Assembly (NCBI GenBank): GCA_934667815.1
Contig: CAKUMO010000014.1
Span: forward strand, 1-64,000
From: an uncultured Oscillospiraceae bacterium
Lineage (GTDB): Bacteria > Bacillota > Clostridia > Oscillospirales > Oscillospiraceae
Length of the DNA stretch: 64,000 bases
Reading direction: 5' to 3'
Shown: positions 8,302-16,142 of the stretch, in pieces
How positions within the stretch are numbered: the first letter of the stretch is position 1
Layout: every line of letters starts with the position of its first letter
Program-made: the position numbers and the translations under genes
The notes under the pieces: model-generated
Seen by the model: the letters and a program-made list of their open reading frames with translations, nothing else
Told to the model about the DNA's origin: nothing
Database searches by the model: none

Positions 8302-10372
8302 ATTTTCCTTCCGCGTGGGCGTGCTGGTGCTGCTCATCGCCATGATGGCAGGCATCTTCGGTGTTCGGCTGTACGACGTTCAGGTTACGCAGGCTGCGGC
8401 AGTCGACCGTACACCCTCCGGTTCACACACCTATCGCACACGCGTCACGGCCGCGCGCGGTGAGATCCTCGACCGCAACGGGAAGGTGCTCATCGGCAAC
8501 CGTGCGAGCTATAACCTCACGCTGATCTATGCTGTCATTTTCAGCGCCGATAATCCAAATGAAAATCTGCGCCGCCTGACGAACCTTTGCCATGAGCTGG
8601 ATTTGGAGATGACCGACCATTTCCCTGTGACCATGGAAAAACCCTACGAATACACGACGGACGAGTATTCCTCCACATGGAACAGCTATTTCAAGACCTT
8701 CCTGCGCGAACGCGGCTGGGACACCGATATTTCCGCGCCTCAGCTCATTCGCCGCCTGAAAAGCAAGTATAACATCCCTGCCGACTGGACGGAGGAGGAA
8801 AAACGACGCGTCATCTCCGTGCGCTATGAGCTGGATCTGCGGCGTTGGACGTCGCTGCCGACGTATGTGCTGCTCAACGACGTGGACGCGACCTCGCTTG
8901 CGGCCATCACGGAGCTGAACATCCCCGGTACGAATGTCGAGACCTCCACCGTCCGGCAGTATAACACGGATTATGCCGCGCACATTTTGGGGCGAATCGG
9001 CCTGATGAATGCCGAGGAGTACGAATATTATAAGGATAAAGGCTACGCTATGGATGCCTATGTCGGCAAAGAAGGACTGGAGCGGGCGTTTGAAGAAGAA
9101 TTGCACGGTACCGACGGTATGCGCGTGACGACCATCTCTGCCGACGGCACCGTGTTGGAGGAATACTACGAGACCGTGCCGCAGGCGGGCAAGAACATCG
9201 AGCTGACGATCGATATTGACCTGCAAAAGACCTCCGAGGACGCATTGGAAGATCTTATCCTGAATCTGCGCGCCAAGGCCGAAACCGATCCGAACGGCAA
9301 GGGCAACGGTTCCGATGCCGAGGGCGGTGCGGTCGTGGTGCAGGAGGTCAAGACCGGTCAGGTGCTGGCCTGCGCAAGCTATCCGACCTTCAATCTGGCG
9401 ACCTATTCGCGGGATTATAACGAGCTGCTTGAGACCGATTATGCGCCGCTGGTCAACCGTGCGCTGCAGGCGGCCTACCCACCCGGCTCGACGTATAAAA
9501 TGGTCACGTCCATCGCGTCCATCGACTCCGGCACAGTCGGGCGCTGGTACGAGATCGAGGATAAGGGTATCTATAAGCGTTTTGAGGACGTTGGTTACAC
9601 GCCCTACTGCATGATCTACTCCACCGTTGGCGCGACGCACGGAAATGTCAATGCCATGAAGGGTATTGCGGTTTCCTGCAACTACTATTTCTATGAGATC
9701 GGTTATCTCACCGGCATCACGATGATCGACAGCGTCGCCAAGTCCTTGGGGCTGGGCGAGGCCACGGGCGTGGAGCTGCCGGAGACGATCGGCTACCGAG
9801 CCAATCCCGAAACCAAGAAAAAGCTCTATGGCGAAGGCTACAACGGCTGGTATGATGCCGACACCGTCGCGACCTCCATCGGCCAGTCGGATAACCGCTT
9901 TACGCCGATGCAGCTCTGCTCTTATACCGCCGCGCTGGCAAACCGGGGAACGCGTTACAAGGCAACATTCCTGCAGCGTATCCTGTCATCTGATTATAGT
10001 GAGCTGCTCTATGAATCTCAACCTGAGGTCGCAAGTCAGCTCAATATCTCCGAGGAAGCCTACTCCGCGTATCAGGAGGGCATGGAGATGTGCGTCAGCT
10101 CACCCAACGGCACGGCGTATTACTATCTGCACGATTACAACGTCGCCGTCTGCGCCAAGACCGGCACGGCAGAGCATGGCGGCAATGGCTCAAACAACGG
10201 TGCGCTGGTCATCTATGCACCGGCGAACGATCCGCAGATTGCCATTTCCGTCTATGTGGAAAAGGCGGCCGCCGGCGGCCGCCTGGCTTCGGTAGCGCGC
10301 GCGGTTATGGACTACTATTTCTCCCAAAGCAGCGCCGCCGATACCATCCCGCAGGAAAATACCGTTGGTTAA
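8288..10372 (+). CDS. Class B penicillin-binding protein 2 (elongation transpeptidase)
   Basis: About 694 residues. An N-terminal membrane anchor (about 8-28) is followed by the PBP dimerisation domain and the transpeptidase. The active-site motifs are present in order: GSTYK (SxxK, Ser near 401), SCN (SxN, near 462) and KTG (near 624). The partner genes mreC/mreD and the long insert in the pedestal domain (residues about 85-200) fit PBP2/MrdA of the rod complex. It starts at ATG 8288 with GGAG upstream, overlapping mreD. RodA was not found here. Confidence 0.93.
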   Translation: MNQHKFSFRVGVLVLLIAMMAGIFGVRLYDVQVTQAAAVDRTPSGSHTYRTRVTAARGEILDRNGKVLIGNRASYNLTLIYAVIFSADNPNENLRRLTNLCHELDLEMTDHFPVTMEKPYEYTTDEYSSTWNSYFKTFLRERGWDTDISAPQLIRRLKSKYNIPADWTEEEKRRVISVRYELDLRRWTSLPTYVLLNDVDATSLAAITELNIPGTNVETSTVRQYNTDYAAHILGRIGLMNAEEYEYYKDKGYAMDAYVGKEGLERAFEEELHGTDGMRVTTISADGTVLEEYYETVPQAGKNIELTIDIDLQKTSEDALEDLILNLRAKAETDPNGKGNGSDAEGGAVVVQEVKTGQVLACASYPTFNLATYSRDYNELLETDYAPLVNRALQAAYPPGSTYKMVTSIASIDSGTVGRWYEIEDKGIYKRFEDVGYTPYCMIYSTVGATHGNVNAMKGIAVSCNYYFYEIGYLTGITMIDSVAKSLGLGEATGVELPETIGYRANPETKKKLYGEGYNGWYDADTVATSIGQSDNRFTPMQLCSYTAALANRGTRYKATFLQRILSSDYSELLYESQPEVASQLNISEEAYSAYQEGMEMCVSSPNGTAYYYLHDYNVAVCAKTGTAEHGGNGSNNGALVIYAPANDPQIAISVYVEKAAAGGRLASVARAVMDYYFSQSSAADTIPQENTVG

Positions 10373-10393
10373 AACGGCATTGGGCATTGACAA

Positions 10394-10665
10394 AAGCTGT
10401 GGCGCACTTCGTGAAGAAGTGCGCCACAGCTTCGGACTGTCAAAAAACCTATCTAGCCGAAAGCTTCGGAGGGAAGGAAAGTGTGAAAGGGAACCGTCAG
10501 GGTTCCCTTTCGCGTTCAATAACCCGCCGCAGCGGCCAAAATTGCAAAATTAAAACACAAATTCAGATTTTGCAATTTTGCAGTTCAGCTTGTCAAAAAA
10601 TCCCTTTGGATTTTTTTGACAAGCTGAAGCTGTGGCGCACTTCGTGAAGAAGTGCGCCACAGCTT
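10394..10665. mobile_element. MITE-like element A flanked by duplicated terminator hairpin
   Basis: Two identical 39-bp copies of a perfect stem-loop (17-bp stem, GTGAA loop; starts AAGCTGTGGCGCACTTC) lie at 10394-10432 and 10627-10665. They enclose a 194-bp core (10433-10626). The core begins CGGACTGTCAAAAAACC and ends with the complement of CAGCTTGTCAAAAAA, so it has imperfect terminal inverted repeats of about 15 bp. Inside are several further stems: GCCGAAAGCTTCGG, a GGGAACC/GGTTCCC stem at about 10489-10508, and an AT-rich stem around 10540-10580. The core is homologous to 61475-61653 in reverse orientation. There is no transposase. The hairpin would serve as terminator for both PBP2 and ilvE, which converge here. 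Confidence 0.75.
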
Positions 10666-10677
10666 TATTATGTAATT

Positions 10678-11772
10678 TCAAGCACCGAAGGGGAGCGCAC
10701 GGGCGACCTCAAGCTTTGTGACCCAGCCGTGCGTGTCCGCGATACGGCCGTATTGGATGCCGGTGATGGTGTCATAGAGCGTCTGCGAGACCGGTCCGAT
10801 GCCACCGCCGCGCACGGCATAGTCCTCGCCGTCAAAGTGCAGCACGCCAATGGGGGAGATGACCGCCGCCGTGCCGCAGCCCCATGCCTCCTCCAGCGTG
10901 CCGGATTTGGCGGCCTCGAGCAGCTCCGCCACATCCAGGCGGCGCTCCTCCACCTCGTAGCCCATTTCCCGCAAGAGCGTGATGCAGGTGCTGCGCGTGA
11001 TGCCGGGAAGGATGGAGCCGGTCAGGCTGGGGGTAACGATCTTGCCGCCAATCTTGAACATGACGTTCATCGCGCCGACTTCTTCAATATAGCGCCGCTC
11101 CACGCCGTCGAGCCAGAGAACCTGATCGTAGCCCGCTTTTTCCGCACGCACCGTTGCGCGTGCGGCTGCGGCGTAGTTGCCGCCGCATTTGGCGTAGCCG
11201 GTGCCCCCGCGCACGGCGCGCACATCGTCGCGCTCAATGGCGATGCGCACCGGCGCAAGCCCCTTGGGATAGTAGCTGCCGACGGGCGAAGCGATAATAT
11301 AGAAGGCAGCGTTGGTGATGCCATGCACACCGAGCTGTGTGTCTGTGCAAATGACGAACGGACGCAAGTAAAGTGACGTTCTTGCCTCGTCCGGAACCCA
11401 GCCGGCCTGCGCACGAACGAAGGCTTTTACGGCTTCGACGAAGTCCTGCGGGTCGATCTCGGGAAGGTTCATGCGCTCACAGGAGGAGGCGAGGCGTTTG
11501 CCGTTGTCGATGACGCGAAACAGATCAATGTCTCCGTCTGCACGCCGGTAGGCTTTTAACCCCTCGAAAACCTCAGCGCCGTAGTGAAAAACGCAGCAGG
11601 CCGGATGCAGGGAAATTTCCTGCATGGGCTGGATGCGTGCGTCGTGCCAGCCGAGGGCGGGAGAATATTCCATCGCAAACATTCGATCCGAAAAGATCCG
11701 TCCGAAGCCGACCCCGGTCAACGAGGTGGGATGTACGGAGGTAAGCGAAGCGCCGCGTGTCGTAATGTTCAT
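10678..11772 (-). CDS. ilvE: Branched-chain amino acid aminotransferase
   Basis: A PLP-dependent class IV aminotransferase of about 364 residues, which makes or degrades Leu, Ile and Val. Seen: FHYGAEVFEGLKAYR near the N terminus, the lysine region GTGYAKCGGNYAAA, and WLDGVERRYIEEVGAMN with the conserved Glu. It fits the longer eukaryote-like BCAT branch (ilvE type II) by length. The ATG at 11772 is preferred over upstream in-frame ATGs because AAAGG lies about 10 bases before it. A promoter is visible upstream. Confidence 0.95.
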   Translation of the reverse strand: MNITTRGASLTSVHPTSLTGVGFGRIFSDRMFAMEYSPALGWHDARIQPMQEISLHPACCVFHYGAEVFEGLKAYRRADGDIDLFRVIDNGKRLASSCERMNLPEIDPQDFVEAVKAFVRAQAGWVPDEARTSLYLRPFVICTDTQLGVHGITNAAFYIIASPVGSYYPKGLAPVRIAIERDDVRAVRGGTGYAKCGGNYAAAARATVRAEKAGYDQVLWLDGVERRYIEEVGAMNVMFKIGGKIVTPSLTGSILPGITRSTCITLLREMGYEVEERRLDVAELLEAAKSGTLEEAWGCGTAAVISPIGVLHFDGEDYAVRGGGIGPVSQTLYDTITGIQYGRIADTHGWVTKLEVARALPFGA

Positions 11773-11805
11773 GAAAATCTGACCTTTCTGCATTGGATGT
11801 AGCAT

Positions 11806-11834
11806 ACTCTACACGCAAAAATGCAAGTTGTCAA
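11806..11834 (-). promoter_or_regulatory. Promoter of ilvE
   Basis: On minus, TTGACA (11829-11834) and TAGAGT (11806-11811) are 17 bp apart. Confidence 0.6.
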
Positions 11835-11978
11835 GTCTGCGGATTGCAATTTGTCCAATATTACAGGAAATGGCGCTTTGCGTTTGCGAAATTTTGCAAG
11901 TTTTACAATTGAAAATTGCAAAATAGAGCTAGAAGTTCTGTTTTTCCTTTGCAGGCATAGACTGTATCGGTGATGATT

Positions 11979-12470
11979 ATGAAACGAGGCTATTGGATCG
12001 CCGCTGCTGTGGCGGCTGCCGTCGGAACGGCGCTGCACTTTCTCTACGAGGTTTCTCCAAACCTGATTTCTGCACTGCTTTCGCCTGTCAACGAGAGCGT
12101 CTGGGAGCATCTGAAGCTGCTGTTCTGGCCGACGCTTGGAGCGGCGGTCGTGCTGTCTGCGCGTGCGCCCTGCCGCATTCGCCTGTGGAGCGGTTTTCTG
12201 ACGGCACTGCTGGCGATGCCTGTTTTCCTGCTCGGTGCATACTACGGACTGCGGGCAATCGGCGTGCACGGTTTGGCTGTGGATATTGGTTTGTACTATC
12301 TTACGATGTTCGGCGGATTCTTTCTGGCGGCACGGCTGGTGCGCTCGGGACGTGCGCAGCGTGCGACCGGCATTTTGCTGATGCTTGTCATGCTATACGG
12401 CGCAAGTCTGGTTCTGTTTACCTTTGCTGCGCCGCCTTTCGGGCCGTTTCTACCGCCGGATGCAGCCTAA
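11979..12470 (+). CDS. Small integral membrane protein, DUF6512-like
   Basis: About 163 residues with five hydrophobic segments and a conserved-looking SPVNESVWEHLKLLFWP loop after the first segment, which matches the DUF6512 family as I remember it. The function is unknown. ATG 11979 and ATG 11970 are both possible; the ribosome site (GGTGA) is weak. An AT-rich inverted repeat (ATTTTGCAA 11891-11899 with 11916-11924) lies upstream. The end overlaps the converging ZIP gene by four bases, with no terminator between. Confidence 0.6.
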   Translation: MKRGYWIAAAVAAAVGTALHFLYEVSPNLISALLSPVNESVWEHLKLLFWPTLGAAVVLSARAPCRIRLWSGFLTALLAMPVFLLGAYYGLRAIGVHGLAVDIGLYYLTMFGGFFLAARLVRSGRAQRATGILLMLVMLYGASLVLFTFAAPPFGPFLPPDAA

Positions 12471-13243
12471 CCCAACGCTACGTCCAAAATCATCATTACG
12501 CTGAAGCCTACCGCGAAGAATACCGTGCCAAGATTGGAGTGCTTTCCCTGTGACATTTCGGGGATCAGCTCCTCGACCACGACGTAGAGCATTGCGCCTG
12601 CGGCAAAGCTCAGAAGATACGGAAGTGCCGGGACGATATGCCGCGCGGCGAGAATGGTCAGCACCGCGCCGAGCGGCTCGACCACGCCGGAGAGCACGCC
12701 GCCGAGGAAGGCGCGGCCTTTGCCTTCGCCCTCCGCACGCAGCGGCATGGAGATGATTGCACCCTCGGGGAAATTCTGGATGGCAATGCCGAGGGAGAGA
12801 GCCAACGCCCCTGCCGCCGTGATCTGCGCGTTCCCGGAGAGGTAGCTCGCGTAGACGACGCCGACGGCCATTCCCTCGGGGATGTTGTGCAGCGTTACGG
12901 CCAGCACCATCATGGTTGTGCGCCCAAGGCGGCTCCGCGGGCCTTCGGTCTGCTTGCTGTTGCGGTGGAGGTGCGGAATGATGTGGTCGAGCGCGAGCAG
13001 AAAGACCACGCCGGCCCAAAATCCTGCCGCCGCCGGAACAAACGACCAGCTTCCCATGCTGCTCGACTGCTCGATTGCCGGGATCAACAGGCTCCAAACG
13101 GATGCCGCGACCATGACGCCAGCGGCGAAGCCGGTCAGTGCACGTTGGATGCTTTCGCTGAGCGCTTTTCTCATGAAGAACACACACGCCGCGCCCAGCG
13201 ATGTGCCGAGAAATGGAATCAGAATTCCCCAGAAGACTTGCAT
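12467..13243 (-). CDS. ZIP-family divalent metal transporter (ZupT-like)
   Basis: A 258-residue membrane protein with about eight segments. The two ZIP metal-binding helices are clear: VTLHNIPEGMAVGV and GIAIQNFPEGAIIS. A short His-rich loop (HIIPHLHRNSK) lies in the variable cytoplasmic region. It should import zinc, iron or manganese; the motif HNxPEG favours the GufA/ZupT branch. The promoter carries a perfect TTAGC-GCTAA palindrome, so metal-dependent repression is likely. Confidence 0.9.
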   Translation of the reverse strand: MQVFWGILIPFLGTSLGAACVFFMRKALSESIQRALTGFAAGVMVAASVWSLLIPAIEQSSSMGSWSFVPAAAGFWAGVVFLLALDHIIPHLHRNSKQTEGPRSRLGRTTMMVLAVTLHNIPEGMAVGVVYASYLSGNAQITAAGALALSLGIAIQNFPEGAIISMPLRAEGEGKGRAFLGGVLSGVVEPLGAVLTILAARHIVPALPYLLSFAAGAMLYVVVEELIPEMSQGKHSNLGTVFFAVGFSVMMILDVALG

Positions 13244-13262
13244 AGACTGTCACCTACTTTGA

Positions 13263-13310
13263 TTAGCTTTTGCTAACTGGTATTATAACAGAGTTCGACG
13301 GTATTTGCAA
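13263..13310 (-). promoter_or_regulatory. ZIP promoter with TTAGC-N4-GCTAA operator
   Basis: On minus, TTGCAA (13305-13310) and TATAAT (13282-13287) are 17 bp apart. Downstream of the -10, at 13263-13276, is the perfect inverted repeat TTAGCttttGCTAA. The half-sites resemble those of DtxR/IdeR-type metalloregulators. The identity of the regulator is inferred. Confidence 0.6.
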
Positions 13311-13673
13311 TACGGGCTTTGCCCCAAAATTCTTTCGGGTTCATTTGACATGTTGCCTGAGAATCAAAACTTGTGAAATATTTTTGTAATTTTGACCGCA
13401 GAGTATTGACCGCGAGGGAAAGTGATCTCTGCGCTAAGTACCGCGGCGAAAGAGACGGTTGTGCGCCGAAACGCTTTGCCGCGTCTCGATGTGGTTTCTT
13501 TTCATTAACCGCCTGCGGCCTGTGGAAAAGGGTGCATTTGAAATTAGGGGCGACATAATTTCGTCCGGACGTGGTGGAACACCTGCTATTTGCACTTCTA
13601 TACAAAAAATGGAACTAATTTCTATTGAAAGCTGCAAATATTGAGAAATTGTGATTGATTTTGAAAGACTGAC
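13311..13673. other. Intergenic region with two stem-loops, no gene seen
   Basis: About 360 bp upstream of the ROK promoter. No open frame here has a ribosome site or a recognisable product. Two stems stand out: CGCAGAG at 13397-13403 with CTCTGCG at 13427-13433, and GAGACG at 13452-13457 with CGTCTC at 13482-13487. They could belong to a structured RNA, but I do not recognise a family. Confidence 0.4.
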
Positions 13674-13719
13674 TTGCATTTTGAAAAAATTTTCTATATA
13701 ATAAACAAAACCGTTTTAT
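13674..13719 (+). promoter_or_regulatory. ROK gene promoter with operator
   Basis: TTGCAT (13674-13679) and TATAAT (13697-13702) are 17 bp apart. Immediately after the -10 lies ACAAAACCGTTTTAT (13705-13719), which is close to a palindrome also found at 15008-15022 and 20967-20981. Confidence 0.7.
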
Positions 13720-13756
13720 AAAATGAACATCCTACAAATGCAAAAGGAGCCGGATC

Positions 13757-14884
13757 ATGGTTCAGAAATTAACCTCCAGCCTTGAGCTGAAACAGAAGAA
13801 TCGCTCACATGTATTTCAACTGCTATACAAAACTTCGGGACTGACGCGCCAAGACATTGTTGCGCGTTTACAACTCTCTCTGCCGACAGTGACCCAGAAT
13901 TTGGAGGAGCTGCAGGCTGAGGGCCTCATTTGTGAGGATGGATCAAAAGGAAACACCGGCGGCAGGCGCGCAAAGACCTATGCGCTTGTTGCAAATGCAC
14001 GCACAGCGATCGGTCTGGATATTACAAAGGGCGGAATCACCGCGGTTGCCGTTGATCTGCTCGGGAATATCGTTGCCAGAGTGCATGAATCCGTGCAGTT
14101 CTCAAAGACGGAAGCCTATTACCGCCGCGTCGGACATGTGATTGACCTGATCCTGCGTCAGGGAAAGCTGGATAAGGAACGTGTACTCGGGGTAGGCATA
14201 GGCGTTCCCGGATTGATCACACCGGACCATCAAAAGGTGTTTTACGGCGAGATCCTTCAATTTACCGATGCGACCTGTATGGAGTTTTCCGAGTTTATTC
14301 CGTTTCGGACGAACCTTTACAACGATGCCAATGCCGCCGGTTTTGCGGAGTCATGGGTGCGGCCGGATTTGAAGAATGCATTCTATTTAATGCTGAGCAA
14401 CAATGTTGGCGGTGCAATTTATATTAATAATCGCCAGTACAATGGCGACAATACGCGCAGCGGCGAGGTTGGCCATATCCAGATCGTTCCGAACGGAAAG
14501 CTCTGCTACTGTGGTCAGCGCGGCTGCGTGGATGCCTACTGTGCTGCGACAGTCCTTTCGGGCATGACGAACGGCGACCTGAACGCTTTTTTTGCCAAGC
14601 TGGAAAGAAAAGACCCGAAGGCCTGCGCTGTCTGGAGGGAGTATCTGCAGCATTTGTCCGTAACGGTAGCGAATGTCCGGATGCTGCTGGACTGCAACAT
14701 CATTCTCGGCGGATATGTCGGAGAGTATATCGATCCTTATTTGGACGAATTAAAGGCTCTCGCGGCGAGGTTAAGCGGCTTTGAGGACACGGCCGATTAT
14801 CTGCTTCCTTGCAGCTATAAGAAAGAGGCGATTGCAGCAGGTGCTGCGCTGAGTTATATTGCAGAATTTGTCAAATCAATATAA
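13757..14884 (+). CDS. ROK-family transcriptional repressor
   Basis: A 375-residue NagC/XylR/Mlc-type regulator. The N-terminal winged helix (about 15-70) reads LTRQDIVARLQLSLPTVTQN. It is followed by a sugar-kinase-like ROK domain with IGLDITKGGITAVAVD and the zinc motif GHIQIVPNGKLCYCGQRGC near 238-256. Such proteins release DNA on binding a sugar or sugar phosphate. An operator-like palindrome sits on its own -10 region and at two neighbouring promoters, so it probably represses itself, the dehydrogenase-kinase operon and the ABC operon. A terminator hairpin follows. Confidence 0.92.
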   Translation: MVQKLTSSLELKQKNRSHVFQLLYKTSGLTRQDIVARLQLSLPTVTQNLEELQAEGLICEDGSKGNTGGRRAKTYALVANARTAIGLDITKGGITAVAVDLLGNIVARVHESVQFSKTEAYYRRVGHVIDLILRQGKLDKERVLGVGIGVPGLITPDHQKVFYGEILQFTDATCMEFSEFIPFRTNLYNDANAAGFAESWVRPDLKNAFYLMLSNNVGGAIYINNRQYNGDNTRSGEVGHIQIVPNGKLCYCGQRGCVDAYCAATVLSGMTNGDLNAFFAKLERKDPKACAVWREYLQHLSVTVANVRMLLDCNIILGGYVGEYIDPYLDELKALAARLSGFEDTADYLLPCSYKKEAIAAGAALSYIAEFVKSI

Positions 14885-14896
14885 AGAAAACACTTG

Positions 14897-14945
14897 CCCT
14901 CTCGAGACCGAAAAGAAAGCGGTTTCGAGAGGGTAAAATTTTACC
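14897..14945 (+). terminator. Terminator of the ROK gene
   Basis: A stem of 14 positions (14897-14910 with 14920-14933, containing one G-T pair) is followed by TAAAATTTTA. The tail is AT-rich rather than a pure T tract. Confidence 0.7.
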
Positions 14946-14955
14946 CCTGAGAATT

Positions 14956-15022
14956 GTGAATATTCACGAATTGACAAGTGCTCCTGTTTGATAGTATAAT
15001 CTAAATAATAAATCGATTTTAT
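14956..15022 (+). promoter_or_regulatory. Promoter and operators of the dehydrogenase-kinase operon
   Basis: TTGACA (14971-14976) and TATAAT (14995-15000) are 18 bp apart. Two palindromes flank them. GTGAATATTCAC (14956-14967) lies just ahead of the -35. ATAAATCGATTTTAT (15008-15022) follows the -10 and resembles the sites at 13705 and 20967. Confidence 0.7.
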
Positions 15023-15054
15023 AAAACAATAAAATAAAACAGGAGGACAAAAAG

Positions 15055-16125
15055 ATGATTCCGAAAACAATGAAAGCGTTGGTTGCCTATGGAAAGGGAG
15101 ACTACCGCTACGAGGCGGCCTATCCAACCCCCGAATGCGGACCGGACGACATCATCATCAAAACGGAGGGCTGCGGCATTTGCGCCGGCGACCTGAAGTG
15201 TATGCACGGCGCGGAGCGCTTCTGGGGCAACAGTGAAAATCCTTCGTGGGTGCGTCCGCCATTTATTCCCGGACATGAATTTTTGGGACGCATCGTCGAG
15301 GTTGGCGAAAACGTAACGACCTATCGCGTCGGCGAACGCATCACTGCCGACCAGATCGTTCCCTGCGGAAAGTGCCGCTTCTGCAAGTCCGGACGATATT
15401 GGATGTGCCAGCCGCATGCCACCTTCGGTTTTCAGAGGGAAAACAACGGCGGCATGGCAGAGTACGTCCGCTATCCGAAAACCGCCGTGCTTCATCGCGT
15501 GCCGGACGATATGCCCTTGGAAAAAGCACTGCTTATTGAGCCATACTCCTGCTCCAAGCATTGCGTGGATCGTGCGCAGATTACAAACGAAGATGTTGTG
15601 GTTCTTTCCGGTGCGGGTACGCTGGGCTTGGGCATGGTGACCTATGCCCGTATGAAAAACCCTGCAAGGCTGATCGTTCTGGATATGCTTGATCAGCGCT
15701 TGGAGAAGGCAAAGGAATTCGGCGCAGATCTTGTCTGGAATCCTTCCAAGGTCAATGTTGTGGAGGAAATCATGAAGCTGACGAACGGCTACGGCTGCGA
15801 CATTTACATTGAGGCAACCGGCCATCCGGCTTCCGTGCAGCAGGGCATGGATATGATCCGCAAGCTGGGGCGTTTTGTGGAATTTTCCGTGTTTGGCGCA
15901 CCGACAACGCTGGATTGGTCGATCATCGGTGACGGCAAGGAACTGGATGTGCTTGGTTCGCACCTGTCTCCTTACTGCTATCCGTTCGTCATTGAACATA
16001 TTGCAAATGGCACGCTGAAAACGGACGGCATGATCCGCAGCACGTTCCGGCTGGAGGATTGGGAAAAAGCCTTTGACTATGCCACGGGGAAATATGGTGA
16101 TTTCAAGGTGGCATTTACTTTTTGA
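15055..16125 (+). CDS. Zinc-dependent polyol/alcohol dehydrogenase (MDR family)
   Basis: A 356-residue medium-chain dehydrogenase. Catalytic zinc region CGICAGDLKCMHG (Cys near 41) and GHEF; structural zinc loop CGKCRFCKSGRYWMC; Rossmann motif GAGTLGLGM. It should oxidise a sugar alcohol or secondary alcohol with NAD(P). The next gene is a sugar kinase, so the likely route is polyol to ketose to ketose phosphate. AGGAGG lies 8 bases before the ATG. The exact substrate cannot be read from the sequence. Confidence 0.88.
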   Translation: MIPKTMKALVAYGKGDYRYEAAYPTPECGPDDIIIKTEGCGICAGDLKCMHGAERFWGNSENPSWVRPPFIPGHEFLGRIVEVGENVTTYRVGERITADQIVPCGKCRFCKSGRYWMCQPHATFGFQRENNGGMAEYVRYPKTAVLHRVPDDMPLEKALLIEPYSCSKHCVDRAQITNEDVVVLSGAGTLGLGMVTYARMKNPARLIVLDMLDQRLEKAKEFGADLVWNPSKVNVVEEIMKLTNGYGCDIYIEATGHPASVQQGMDMIRKLGRFVEFSVFGAPTTLDWSIIGDGKELDVLGSHLSPYCYPFVIEHIANGTLKTDGMIRSTFRLEDWEKAFDYATGKYGDFKVAFTF

Positions 16126-16142
16126 CAGGGAGGCTGGAAAGT

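Noticed and set aside
10365..10647. Overlapping short frames across element A (for example NRQGSLSRSITRRS).
   Set aside because: They read through palindromes and have no start signals. The same strings recur in element D simply because the DNA is repeated.
10394..10665. Reading the repeated hairpins as a CRISPR or REP array.
   Set aside because: There are only two repeats per site, with one long homologous core between them rather than short unique spacers. No cas or RAYT gene is near.
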